Below are positions 1-10,900 of a stretch of 64,000 bases of DNA, in pieces (the stretch's first letter is position 1; each line of letters starts with the position of its first letter). The DNA is from Paenibacillus luteus (GTDB taxonomy: Bacteria > Bacillota > Bacilli > Paenibacillales > Paenibacillaceae): assembly GCF_006542765.1 (NCBI RefSeq), contig NZ_SKCD01000055.1, positions 124,001-188,000 on the forward strand, written 5' to 3'. Both the position numbers and the translations under genes were made by a program. The notes below the pieces were generated by a model. The model was given only the letters and a program-made list of their open reading frames with translations, was not told where the DNA came from and searched no databases.

Positions 1-1
1 G

Positions 2-3000
2 TCGGCATTGCTGCCGAGTGCAATGATCGGGACGGTGGAAAGCGCGACCGAAACGGGACTTGTCGTTTCCTTTGCACCAGGATTAAGTGGACTGACCTTG
101 GGCAGCTTTGCGTTAAAGGATTCCCAAGGCGGCTTGGTAGTTATAAAAACAGCAACAACCCATAACGGTGGAAGAACGTATACGTTATCCGCAGCGCTCG
201 AAGGTGGAAAAACGTACAAACTGACCATGATGGCGGGCGGATATGATTTTGGAGCGGCATTGAGCGCTTTTGTACCGGTACCAATAAATCCATCCATAAC
301 TGAAGTCAGCAAGGAAGGTTTTGAAGTACAGCTGGATTCTGCTGTTCCAGGCCTGAATATAAGTGACTTTAGCTTGCGTAATAGCCAAGGCGTTGTGGTT
401 ACGATCGTTTCCGCAACAGCCGTGAACGACGGCAACCAATATGCGGTACATGCTCTGCTCCAAGATGGAGCGGCATACAGTCTGACTTTAATGAAGAGTG
501 GATACGCATTCGGCAGCGGACTGCCGATTCTTGTACCGGCTGCGCCTGTGCCAGAAGCACAAGTGCCTATTCAATTGGCGGCAGCTCAAATAACGACCAA
601 CGGTTTCACATTGGAACTAAGCAAAGTGATTGCTAATCTGGATCGTGCCTGGCTTACCCTGCAGGATGACCAAGGACGAGTAATTGGCTTCCAGCTTACG
701 AATCCAAATTCGAATAATGCCAATGCACCGAATGCAGGACGAATCTATAACATCATTGCTCCGCTTTCTGCAGGTGTGAAATACAAGCTGATCGTTCAAA
801 TACCGGAACGTGTGGTAGTAGGGCCGCTTGATGTTTATGTGCCTATAACGGAGTATCCGAGAAGTTTGGCTGCTACCAGAAGCGGATTGAAGGTCACTTT
901 CGTTGGAGCGGGTCCGAAGGATCTGCAGCCAGAAGATATTACGCTCTTGTCGGAGGACGGAACGGAGTTCGCAGTCACCGGAGTCGTTGCTGGTGAAGAG
1001 GCAGGGTCATTTTTAATTAATGCGAATGTGGCTGAAGGGAAAAAGTACACGGTATCGTTTAGCAAGCAAGGCTATATCTTTGAAGGGCAAGCAAATCTAA
1101 AAGGGGTGTATGTGCCGTTTTTTATCACCGTATCCTTTGTACGCGTAAACGAGAACGGGTTTAATCTGGTGCTTAGCGCTCCGGTACCGAATTTGAATAT
1201 CGAAATGCATAATGGTACCGCAGTTTGGTATCGTCCGACCTCAAGTTCGACACCGGACTTTGGGCAAACCTATTCGATTACTGAATATATCGGGTATAAC
1301 AAGGAGTTTAAGCTTCGCTTAAGCAAGGACGGGTATGACTTGGGGCCCGAAATGATAATCAGCAACGTGAGCACCCCTCCCGAGCTGGTCGAGGCGGTAT
1401 CTAGTGAGAATGGAAAGGCCATTACGCTGACCTTTGATAAGCCGCTTGCCGCTGTTAATTCTGGATCTACGTTTTCTGTGAAAATTAATAATCAATGGCA
1501 AAGCGGGGTTATGACAAGGCTAACCGCCGATGCAACGAAAATTGAGCTGACTTGGAGCAGCAGCGGGGCAGTGATTAGCTCCACTTCGACCGTAGCTATC
1601 GCTTATAGCGGTAACAACCGGGTTAAGGCGGTCAATCAGACTTTTTTAGCTACTTTTGGAGAATATCAGGTAGCTAATGTAGCCACGCTGGAGGGCTTTC
1701 TTCAAAGTTATTCCAGCCAGTATGATGCCGTCTATCCTGTACATGTATTGCGGATTGATTATGGCAAGACTGCGCTAGAGTCATTAAGGCTGCTCCGGCA
1801 AGCGGGATTTACTGTGGCTAATTATGCGAAGGCGGTCAAGAGTGAGTACGGTTTGGCATGGAGTGAATTCATCCGCCTGTTCTATGAGATTAGCGCAGAT
1901 GCACCTACGTTGTTTCAAGCTTTAAGCGGTTCAGGCTATAACGCCAGCTATGTTCTTCTGATTCCAGATTTCATCTCGGCTGGTTATGAAGCGGAAGATA
2001 TTGCACTTCCACTTCGAAACAAAGGGTATCAGACGCGGGAACTAGTGGCACCATTTAAAGTGGCAGGGGTAACGGCTGATGCTGTCGCCTATGTCCTGCG
2101 CTATACGTATGCGGAGCAGGCTGCCAGCGCCACTGCAGCATTGAAGCTTGGCAAGTACAGCTTGAGCGAAATTAGGAAAGCTATTCAATTTATTTATGGC
2201 TTATCGAACGCGAGCACTGTTGAAGCTATAGCAGCCGCGAAGTTTACGGCAGTGGAAACTGCCGTTGTTATTAAGGATGCTTATGCGGCAAATAGCGTGG
2301 ATAACGCGAAGCTTCTTGGAGGTGCCGGTTATCCAGCTAACGAAATAGGGGTTGCGCTGCGAGACTTGTATTCGTTCAGCGATGCCAATGAGGCGGTTCA
2401 GACCTACTTGGGCGCAGGATTCGACGCGGCGCAAGCGTATGCTATTCTTAGAAGCTCCTTCGGCAAGCAAGAAACAGCCAAGGCCATGCTGGAGGAAGAT
2501 GTCTCCACAGCGGAGGTAGCCAAAGGCATTCAAGCCTCTGGTGATGGAGCGGCTGTTTTCGTTGGCGCTATGAAGAGCGGGGGATACGAAAACGTTGATA
2601 TTGCAAGTGCCTTACTGAGCGCATGGGGGTCCGAAGTGGCTGGCTTAATAGAGGCTATGAAAGGATTTGCCGATCATGGGTATGACATGGAGAGCAGGGC
2701 ACAATTGCTTCGGCAAGGCTTTGGGGCGGAATTGTCGACTACCATCAGTGTGTTGTATCCGGCCGTTTCAGGTGCACAAAGAAAGACGATGCTATTGTCG
2801 TTGATCCACGCCGGATATGATCCTGCGGAACTTACGGCTTACTTTCTGAATAATCGACTGGCCAGCAGCCGCTCGGAAGCTTTGACGCTGCTGCGACAGT
2901 CCGGGATGTCTACCGCACAAGGATTAAGCACGATTCGAAATGCCGCTATTCGAGGAGGTTCATCCTTCACGCTGGAGGATGCGGTGGAAGTCATTTACCG

Positions 3001-6000
3001 CAGCTATGACCGCTTTGAAGCAGTAGACGTACTGAATGCGCTTCGTTCGGCTTTTGCCGGTGATGAGACGGTGAGTGTGGATGCCACTACTATGGCCCGT
3101 TCGCTTACAAGCATCAAAAGCTGGGAGAAGCTCGTAATCGGACAGGCTCTAAAAGCTCAGTTAGGTTTGACGCTGCAGCAGTGGGTTGAGCTTGAGAGAA
3201 CATCAGCATTTGATTATTTTAAATGTCCTTGCCAAGTATCGACGGTTGTCAAGGATTCGCAATATTTGTTCCCAGGAACGTCAATACAAGAAGTAACCGT
3301 AGCGATGAGTCTCTCTAGTCTTTATACGCTAGGTGACATTATTGAAGGGACGATCAATCTGTACCCAACGGGCGGGGTCCGGGCGAATGGATTGCCTTAT
3401 TTGACCGCGGCACTGAAAAACTCGGGGTACACCTTCGTAGAAATCGCAGAGGCATTCGAAGTACGGGGCTGGTCCGAATGGATTGGGGCGTTCAGCCGAC
3501 AAGGCATAGCAGCGAGTGAGGTTGCTGCCTATTTCAAACAAACAGCTTTACCTCCAACGATTGGGCAAATGATTACACGCCTTGCTCCATATCCAATAAG
3601 GGATATTGCATTAGTGCTGAGAACAGAGTATGGCTTGGAGTCTTCCGAAGCATCGACGCTTTTGCTTAGCGCTTATACACCGGAAGAAGTAAGCTCTGCC
3701 ATTGCTTCCGCTTATGGCGGAGATCCCATGACGATCTGGATCAAAGTGCTGAAGGAGCAGGGAGCGACAGCTATATCTGTCATCAACACGCTGGGCGCGC
3801 TTTATCCGTCTTATTTTGACTCAGGTAAAGTTGGGCCAGCATTGATTAAAGGCGGATATACGAAAGAAGAAGTAATGGAAGGGCTTCTCATTCATACTCG
3901 GAGATTGGGGAACTTGAAGACGACCATAGGCATTTTGCAAGCCTTATACGGACAAGAACAAGTAACCATCGCCGAGCTATTGGACGCTTCGTCCAGCAAG
4001 GAGCCTAAAGACGGCATTGCATTCCTTAGAACGAGCGGTTATTCGCTAGCTGTTGTGGCAAATAGTTTGAAGGATTATTATCATCTTACTTCCAGCGAAG
4101 CTTCATTTTTGCTTGCTAAAGAATATCCAAACGATATCGATAATATTCTGCTCGGACTGGCCTCCTTATACGGTCAAGGACTGGATGAAACGGTTGCAGG
4201 CGCGTTGGAGCAGCAAGGCATTACGACGATTGGAGCAGCGGTTCATTACCTTTATGCCGCGGGATTCCCGGTTAAGGATATCGTAAGTGTTGCCAAAGGC
4301 CATTTTAATCAATCGGCTGGTGAAATCGCGCTTCGCTTATCAACGGTATACTTGTCATCAAGCCATGTGCTCATTCAGGCAGTAGCTTCGGTATACGGGC
4401 AATCGGCCGAGTTAACGATGTACCAGCGGCAGGCTGCAGAAGGTACAGCTTCCTTCCCCATCGGAATCGAACTTGCTTATAAGGCGCAATTCAGTCTGGT
4501 TTCAATGGTGCGAATGGCGAAGGACGGTTACGGCATTTCTTCAGGGGCTGCTCTGCAAGCGCTGATGAATACGGGAAGGTATAGGCAGTCTGATGTAGTA
4601 TCCGCTGTATCGACGATTTACGGCAGCTCCCAGAACGCTAGCATTATCGACGCCCTTGAGGTGCAGCACCTCGTAACGTTTGTTGACGCTGTGCCTTACC
4701 TTAGAAAAATGAGGTTTAGCCTCCGGGATATGATTCAGGTAGGGAAAGATTATTATCATCTAGATTCCTCGCAGACGGTATTGGCTTTAAAGGATCATGC
4801 AGTCGAGGAGGAGAGCCGGATATTGGCGGAAGTTTCTGCTGTGTACGGCTTGACGTTAGAGCAGGTTACGATTCAAGCTATGATCGACCTAGGCATTGGC
4901 CAGTTGTCGGATGCGATTCCGCAGCTCAGGTTGACCTATAGCTTACGAGATATTATCCGAATTGCGAAGGACTATTACCGCATGACGGCAGGAGAAACAT
5001 TAGGTGTTCTCTCCGAAACAAACGTTTATTCATTTAATGAACTTGTTGCGACAGTATATGAAGTTTACGGCAAGCCAATTGATGAAAGCTTATCCAGCCT
5101 GCTCAAGAGAAACCAAATCAATACATTAGAAGCGGCTGTACCTTTCTTGCGGGGAATGGGCTATACCTTGAACGATATTGTGGGGGCAGCCAAGGATTAC
5201 TTTGGATTTGGGGCAGAAAAAACGTTGGGGGTACTGAATGCTCTCCAAGCGGACAACGAGAAGGTCATTGAAGTGACGGTAGCAGCCGTTTATGGGCAGT
5301 CTTCTGAGTCAACGACGCTGCAACGTTTGGAAGAAGGAGGAATTAAGGACGCGTCAGCGGCTATTCCTTACTTGTGGGAATCTGGCGTACCAATGATGGA
5401 GATAGTACGCGTATTAAAAGAGTTTTATGGCAAAACAGCCGGCGAAGCCGCTACATTGCTTATTAACAGTCAGCTATTTGGACTGGATGTCATTCTAAAC
5501 AGCGTAATCACCGTTTATGGACAGTCAGTGAACGGTTCCTTAATCGAAGCGATTAAAGCAAGCGGAGTGACATCTGCTGGAGCTATGGCAGAGCTGCTGC
5601 TGCATGCAGGATACCGCATGGAGGACATCGCTAAGGCAAGCAAGGAGCAGTATGGCAAGACGAGAGAAGAGACGCTTGCTATTCTTCAGGGACTTTCTGC
5701 ATATCAAGAAACGGCCATTCAACTGGCGCTGAGTAAAGTATATGAAGAGGCTGTTACGCCGGTAACGATTATTAAAGACGTGCTTAAGCTAAAAGGGGTT
5801 ACGACAGCCCAAGGCGCGGTTGTTTTTCTCAAAGAGGCTGGTTATGAGGTTAAGGAAATCGTCCAGTATTTAAGATTTGATTACAAGCTAGATTCGGGTG
5901 CAGTGACGGAACTGCTTTCTCCTTATTTTAAATCGGAAGCGATCGGGCTTGCTATTGTAGCTGTCTACTACACCAACACAAATCTGCGGGTATTGGAGGA

Positions 6001-7504
6001 TATTTTCCCAGCGACAACCGCCTTTGTTCCACTTAATGTCGTTCGGTTTATGAAAGACAAATTTACTGTAGCGGATATCGTACTCGCTATGAAGCTGCTG
6101 TTCCAGTTGGATGCTGCAGCTGTAATGGAACTCATCCCGGGAACGTTGATTCCGCAGGATAAGGTTCGCATAGCTGTTGGCGAAGTATTCGGTGGCAATC
6201 CATTGCTCACTTATCTCGCCCGCATGAAGGCAAATGGAACCGATGTAATTGGCATTACAACCGAGCTTGAGCGTCAAAACCTATTGGGGCCTGACCAGTC
6301 CGGTTACTTGACCGACACGTTGCTCACTCTCGGCTTTGACCGGTCCAGCATTATTAGAGCCTTCTACATGTTCTTTACGAGCGGTAGAGGGACCGGAACT
6401 ACGGTAGAGGAACAATCGACGATGTTCGTGAAGCTTGGTTATACGCAAGCGGGAGATATCATCGACGTACTGAAACAAAACGGTTACGTCAATAGTACAA
6501 GCTACGCTTACCGCATTTTAACTACCGTCAAGCTGGCTTTGCCGAATGTTTCTTTGGTCGAGGTTGCTAAGGCAATGAAAAGCCGCGGATATGCCGGCAG
6601 AGACATTTTGAACGTATTGAATCAATACAATGTACGGGAAGATGCCATTCTCGATCTATTGAAGGAGTACGGTTATAACGCGGTGGAAGCTCTGAGTTTT
6701 ATGAGAGGCCGAACTCTTGAAGATCAGCTGTATTGGGTGCATAAAAACGGTTATTCCGTTAGGGAGTATCTGAGATACACATTCAATTGGGATAACAATG
6801 CGATCTCGATTTTGAAACAACTGGGCGTTTCATCCAGCGATATGGCGATTGCGTTGAATAGTTACGGGAATAGTTTATATTACATCTCTAAATATCTGTA
6901 TGATGGCGGGTTTACGGAAATTGAAGAGCTTACTCGGGCGCTGCTAGCTACGAATGCCCGTGTCCAATGGATTCCATATAATCTGCTGGAGCTCGGGCAC
7001 TGGTCATTGAAGGAAATTGCTAAGGGAATGCTGGACTCGGGACTGATTACTCTCGTTGAGCTAAGCAGCGCAATCCGGATGGCCAACTCCAACAATTTAG
7101 CCGAGACCTATCTCATTATTAAAGAGATATCGACTCGTGAGCAGCAAGCTTTTTACGACTCTCTGTCTTCAGTGGAGCGCAAGCTGCTCAGCAATAATGA
7201 AATCGCGGTTATTGTTACGATAACTACGCTGCGGAGCGACAATGTGAAGATAGCTGAGGTTACGAAGCTATTGAGAAGTACCGAAAGAGAGGACTATAAG
7301 AAAGCGATTATTCTTATGGCCCTCTCCGGGTACAATGTTTTTGACGCTTTGGATGCGGTATGGGACGTTTATCGCTTCGAAATTGGGATCGATATCCTCA
7401 AAACCATGATAGGCCAGACTTGTACGAAGGTGCTTACTGAGTTTAAAGATTATTACAGGCTTGGAAACCTCATTTACAGGATCGTAACGAATGTAGCAAA
7501 GTAA
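2..7504 (+). CDS. giant surface-type protein: Ig-like repeats followed by a long helical-repeat array (5'-truncated)
   Basis: The reading frame is open from base 2, so the true start lies upstream; about 2,500 residues are visible. Residues 1 to about 465 hold about five beta-rich units of 85-95 residues (EGFEVQLDSAVPGLNISDFS and later variants), followed by one Big/SwmB-like unit to about 560. From about 570 to the stop there is an array of amphipathic helix pairs, best seen as a 75-residue unit made of two halves. Each half carries a GY...I...LK..Y core, for example GYTLNDIVGAAKDYFGFGAE, alternating with a VYG..... core. Cysteines are almost absent: a CPC at 1073-1075 and one Cys at about 2472. 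I see no SLH, LPXTG or membrane segment in the visible part. I do not recognise the helical family; a solenoid scaffold or adhesin-like surface protein is inferred from architecture and from the SLH neighbour. Confidence 0.75.
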   Translation, partial: SALLPSAMIGTVESATETGLVVSFAPGLSGLTLGSFALKDSQGGLVVIKTATTHNGGRTYTLSAALEGGKTYKLTMMAGGYDFGAALSAFVPVPINPSITEVSKEGFEVQLDSAVPGLNISDFSLRNSQGVVVTIVSATAVNDGNQYAVHALLQDGAAYSLTLMKSGYAFGSGLPILVPAAPVPEAQVPIQLAAAQITTNGFTLELSKVIANLDRAWLTLQDDQGRVIGFQLTNPNSNNANAPNAGRIYNIIAPLSAGVKYKLIVQIPERVVVGPLDVYVPITEYPRSLAATRSGLKVTFVGAGPKDLQPEDITLLSEDGTEFAVTGVVAGEEAGSFLINANVAEGKKYTVSFSKQGYIFEGQANLKGVYVPFFITVSFVRVNENGFNLVLSAPVPNLNIEMHNGTAVWYRPTSSSTPDFGQTYSITEYIGYNKEFKLRLSKDGYDLGPEMIISNVSTPPELVEAVSSENGKAITLTFDKPLAAVNSGSTFSVKINNQWQSGVMTRLTADATKIELTWSSSGAVISSTSTVAIAYSGNNRVKAVNQTFLATFGEYQVANVATLEGFLQSYSSQYDAVYPVHVLRIDYGKTALESLRLLRQAGFTVANYAKAVKSEYGLAWSEFIRLFYEISADAPTLFQALSGSGYNASYVLLIPDFISAGYEAEDIALPLRNKGYQTRELVAPFKVAGVTADAVAYVLRYTYAEQAASATAALKLGKYSLSEIRKAIQFIYGLSNASTVEAIAAAKFTAVETAVVIKDAYAANSVDNAKLLGGAGYPANEIGVALRDLYSFSDANEAVQTYLGAGFDAAQAYAILRSSFGKQETAKAMLEEDVSTAEVAKGIQASGDGAAVFVGAMKSGGYENVDIASALLSAWGSEVAGLIEAMKGFADHGYDMESRAQLLRQGFGAELSTTISVLYPAVSGAQRKTMLLSLIHAGYDPAELTAYFLNNRLASSRSEALTLLRQSGMSTAQGLSTIRNAAIRGGSSFTLEDAVEVIYRSYDRFEAVDVLNALRSAFAGDETVSVDATTMARSLTSIKSWEKLVIGQALKAQLGLTLQQWVELERTSAFDYFKCPCQVSTVVKDSQYLFPGTSIQEVTVAMSLSSLYTLGDIIEGTINLYPTGGVRANGLPYLTAALKNSGYTFVEIAEAFEVRGWSEWIGAFSRQGIAASEVAAYFKQTALPPTIGQMITRLAPYPIRDIALVLRTEYGLESSEASTLLLSAYTPEEVSSAIASAYGGDPMTIWIKVLKEQGATAISVINTLGALYPSYFDSGKVGPALIKGGYTKEEVMEGLLIHTRRLGNLKTTIGILQALYGQEQVTIAELLDASSSKEPKDGIAFLRTSGYSLAVVANSLKDYYHLTSSEASFLLAKEYPNDIDNILLGLASLYGQGLDETVAGALEQQGITTIGAAVHYLYAAGFPVKDIVSVAKGHFNQSAGEIALRLSTVYLSSSHVLIQAVASVYGQSAELTMYQRQAAEGTASFPIGIELAYKAQFSLVSMVRMAKDGYGISSGAALQALMNTGRYRQSDVVSAVSTIYGSSQNASIIDALEVQHLVTFVDAVPYLRKMRFSLRDMIQVGKDYYHLDSSQTVLALKDHAVEEESRILAEVSAVYGLTLEQVTIQAMIDLGIGQLSDAIPQLRLTYSLRDIIRIAKDYYRMTAGETLGVLSETNVYSFNELVATVYEVYGKPIDESLSSLLKRNQINTLEAAVPFLRGMGYTLNDIVGAAKDYFGFGAEKTLGVLNALQADNEKVIEVTVAAVYGQSSESTTLQRLEEGGIKDASAAIPYLWESGVPMMEIVRVLKEFYGKTAGEAATLLINSQLFGLDVILNSVITVYGQSVNGSLIEAIKASGVTSAGAMAELLLHAGYRMEDIAKASKEQYGKTREETLAILQGLSAYQETAIQLALSKVYEEAVTPVTIIKDVLKLKGVTTAQGAVVFLKEAGYEVKEIVQYLRFDYKLDSGAVTELLSPYFKSEAIGLAIVAVYYTNTNLRVLEDIFPATTAFVPLNVVRFMKDKFTVADIVLAMKLLFQLDAAAVMELIPGTLIPQDKVRIAVGEVFGGNPLLTYLARMKANGTDVIGITTELERQNLLGPDQSGYLTDTLLTLGFDRSSIIRAFYMFFTSGRGTGTTVEEQSTMFVKLGYTQAGDIIDVLKQNGYVNSTSYAYRILTTVKLALPNVSLVEVAKAMKSRGYAGRDILNVLNQYNVREDAILDLLKEYGYNAVEALSFMRGRTLEDQLYWVHKNGYSVREYLRYTFNWDNNAISILKQLGVSSSDMAIALNSYGNSLYYISKYLYDGGFTEIEELTRALLATNARVQWIPYNLLELGHWSLKEIAKGMLDSGLITLVELSSAIRMANSNNLAETYLIIKEISTREQQAFYDSLSSVERKLLSNNEIAVIVTITTLRSDNVKIAEVTKLLRSTEREDYKKAIILMALSGYNVFDALDAVWDVYRFEIGIDILKTMIGQTCTKVLTEFKDYYRLGNLIYRIVTNVAK

Positions 7505-7540
7505 TCAACGAAATGGTAGGCAAAACATTTAGGAAATAGG

Positions 7541-7597
7541 AAAACACCCTGTCAGGTTCGTCGCCTTTGTGTGGCGAGACAGGGTGTTTTTGCTGTT
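7541..7597 (+). terminator. intrinsic terminator after the giant gene
   Basis: AACACCCTGTC pairs with GACAGGGTGTT and an inner TCGCC/GGCGA stem closes the loop. A U-rich tail follows. It lies 37 bases after the stop codon. Confidence 0.9.
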
Positions 7598-7614
7598 TTT
7601 TAACTTTAAGTAAA

Positions 7615-7682
7615 TAATTCCGACTAAAACGATGTGAAATAAGGAAAAACCATTGACAGCAAGTAGAATAACGCTTTATGAT
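7615..7682 (+). promoter_or_regulatory. module A: 16-bp upstream box plus sigma-A-like promoter
   Basis: The box TAATTCCGACTAAAAC (7615-7630) recurs exactly at 11958-11973. In both places the -35 TTGACA follows after exactly 22 bases (here 7653-7658). The -10 is TATGAT at 7677-7682, 18 bases further. The fixed spacing suggests binding of a common regulator, possibly an activator. Confidence 0.65.
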
Positions 7683-7738
7683 GGGTTCATGGGATTAATT
7701 ACGAATCATTTCGTCGGATAATGAAAGAGCACACATCT

Positions 7739-7797
7739 ACTGGACAACCAGAGATTCGCTGTAGGAGCAAAGCTGCCTACTACGAATCTCTTTTTTT
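7739..7797 (+). terminator. module A leader: CTGG hairpin box and intrinsic terminator/attenuator
   Basis: The conserved box ACTGGACAACCAGAGAT contains a CTGG/CCAG stem with a four-base loop. It runs into a terminator stem AGAGATTCG/CGAATCTCT with an inner GTAGG/CCTAC helix and seven U. It stands between the promoter and the SLH gene start at 7923, so transcripts must read through it to express that gene. The matching element is at 12082-12142. Confidence 0.7.
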
Positions 7798-7922
7798 ATC
7801 CTCATATTCATAACAGGGAGGGGCGGCGTCATAGCATTCTAGGTAGAGATATAGAACAGTCAGTAAAAAATGGTTCGTTGCATTTGTAATTCCAACTATT
7901 CTGATAGGTAGAGGTGTATAAG

Positions 7923-10900
7923 ATGAAAAAAGCAAAAAAAAGCCAGCGGTGGATTGCTTTGCTTCTGGCAGCCGTATTGGCTTTCCCGGCCTTTGGGGCA
8001 GTCAGTGCAAGCGCGGCTGACAACTCTGAGGTTAGCGCCACTAAACTAGACTATTTCGGCTCTCGATACCAATCGCTTGCAGGCAAAGATCATGTTTTTG
8101 AAACACTGACGTATTACGAGCTTGACTATTTGCTTAGAAATGCAACTGACGGAGCTTCTGCAGCTCCAGATGATAACTATGTTATTTTGTTTGGCGGTTC
8201 GTGGCAGCCGGAGACGCAAGCAGCAATCAGCTACATCAATGATGTGGCTAAGGAGTACGGCGTGACTTCCATCAAGAACTTCGATACGAAGCTCGATGGG
8301 CCGGATGGTTGGGTTGATATTACTAAAGCTAATGCTCAGCCTACATATGAAATTCTTCCTGGAGGCACGGTAGCTAATGCAGCAGCAACAGTTACTGACC
8401 AACAAAAAAGAACTGATTTTTCTAGGCGTTATGTTGATTTGGGAGCCCGTTATTTGACTAACCTAAATGATGTTACTTCTGGAAATTTAGGTAAGGTTAG
8501 TGTAACTTACACAGGGGATAATTCCCCAGGCACTCAAGAGGTTAATGTTGTCGATTCCCCGTTCTTGTTCATCTATAACAAGAATAATAAGGATGCCGAT
8601 GGCAAACCGACTCCAATCATTGCTTCCCTTGAAGGCATTAGCAGTGCAGGAAGCCTTGCCGCTCTGCAAAACGGCAGCGGAGCAGAGTCCTACAAGACGG
8701 CACTACGCAGTGTGTTTGATAAAATTTCGCCTGCGGGCACAAAAAACGCGAAGTATAAAGTCCTGACGAACCAATCGTATATTTCTGGTTCGTATAATGA
8801 GTTTAGATCTGCTCCTACAGGCGGAAGCACTACCGTAACTCCAGTCATTTTTAACAATGAAGATCCTAAAATCGTTCTGGATTCGGTTACGCTGGATGAA
8901 CTAAAATATATGCTTTCTACGGAAGGCACGTATGTGTTTCTTATAGGCTGCGCTTGGTGCGGCGACACACAAGGAATTGTGAAATACGTAAACCAAGTGG
9001 CGAATGAGTATGGAGTTGAGAAGGTGTATAACTTTGATGCCAAGCTTGATGGCGGTATCGGCAGTGCACCTGCATATGCGACAAACCCACGTCCAGCTTG
9101 GGGCGATCCTGGCGGCAACTTCCTGCACACACGGGATAATAGCCAAGCAATTACACCGATATATACCAACTTGGTTAATACCTATTTGCAAAATATTTCT
9201 TCGGAGAATACGAAGGCAGGCAATAATATTATCTATTATCAGAATGCTGACGCTAAAACGAACAAAACGCCAACCATAGCGAGCAGAGTACAGGCACCTT
9301 TTGTGTTTGTGTACGACAACCGAAACAAAGATGCTAATGGAAATCCGGCGCCAATTCTTGGCCATGTGGAAATTATGGGCTACTGGCGTGATACCAATAG
9401 CAACGCTGCAACAAAGAGCTTAAAAGTCAACAGCTTGAGAACGCTCTTCTCAAGAACAGAATTGAAGCCAAGCGGATTGACTGCTGTGCCTCCGACAACA
9501 CGAGGCGGCAATGATGCGAAAATTGAAGGTATTGCGAAGATTTCTACGATTGGAACAAATGAGGTTATATCTACAAAATCATTAGAGTACCGATTGAAAG
9601 GTGCTGCAGATGAGGGGTATAAACCGGTTCCTTACAAACAAAATGATAATGTGTCAGGAACAGCAATTACAAATCTGATACCAGGGGTATATGAAATCCG
9701 TTATGCAGCAAAACCTGGATTCGATTCAGAAAACAGCTCTTACACAACTTTAGTAGAAACCTTGTACGCCCCAGGTCCAGCTGTAGAAATTGTCGTTCCA
9801 GATTTTCAAGCGGCACCGACGGATCTGTCCGATCTGGCGCCTGAATCAGAAACGGGCAAAGGGAAAATCGTTCGAATCGAAAACGGTGTTCAAAAATCTC
9901 TTCCTGCTGGTCTTGAGTATAAGCTGAAAGAAGCGCCAGAATCAGCTTATGTACCCGTTACTAGCGATGAAATTAGCGTAGACCCAGGCAAGGATTATGT
10001 TATTAGGTTAGCAGCGAAAATCGAAAATGGCATTTCATTTGCACCAAGTGCTGCGGTAACCGTTTATGTTCGCGGTTATAAAGAACTAGGCAAGCCATCG
10101 GCATTGAACGCGGTTCATCCATCTACGCTTCTCAATGATGATGGACAAATTGAAGGCCTGACGGCAGGCCAGGAATATCAATCGGAGTACACTTTGGAAT
10201 ATAAAAAAGGCAGCGAAGAAGGTTCCGTTTACGTAACCGTGCCGGAAGCGGCAATACTCGCAGGCAAGCTTACAGGCCTCACGCCTGACCTATATAGTGT
10301 TCGTTACTCCACTTATGGTGACTTCAGCGCAAGCCCGGCTGTTGAGCTTCGCATTAAAGCAAATGTTGCTTCACCTACAGGGCTTGTAGGCGTAGCACCG
10401 ACCAGCACGTTGCAAAATAACGGTAAGATCACAGGAGTAAACTCAGCTCTTGAGTATCGCTCCGCTGGTCAGTCCACGTATCAGGCTGTAATCGGTTCAG
10501 AAATTAGCGGTTTGCTTACAGGCGACTATCTCGTTAGATACAAAGAGACGGAAAGCACGCTGGCAAGTTCAGCTGTTTCGGTTAATGTTCCTGAGTATGT
10601 GGCACCTTCTACACCTGGTGGCAATATCGGTGGCGGTGGTGGTGGCGGCACTACAACACCGGCAGGCATTACTCAATCCGGTGACACTGTAGTGGCAACA
10701 ATCGCTTCAACCGTTAATGAAGAATCAGGTACGGCTGTAGCTGTAGTTTCTGCTTCTATTGTGACTGCTCTGCTCGATAAAGCCAAACAAGCGGAGGCAG
10801 ATGGCAAGAAAGCTTCACTTGAAATTAAAGTTGAGGATTCGCAGCAAAAGGGAGATATTCAAGTTACTATTCCGAGAGCTTCTTTCAACGGGCTTGTAGC

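Noticed and set aside
7683-7797. Known riboswitch class in the module A/B leaders
   Set aside because: Compared by eye with GEMM, T-box, SAM-I, TPP, lysine, fluoride, guanidine and glmS cores; none of their invariant bases are present.
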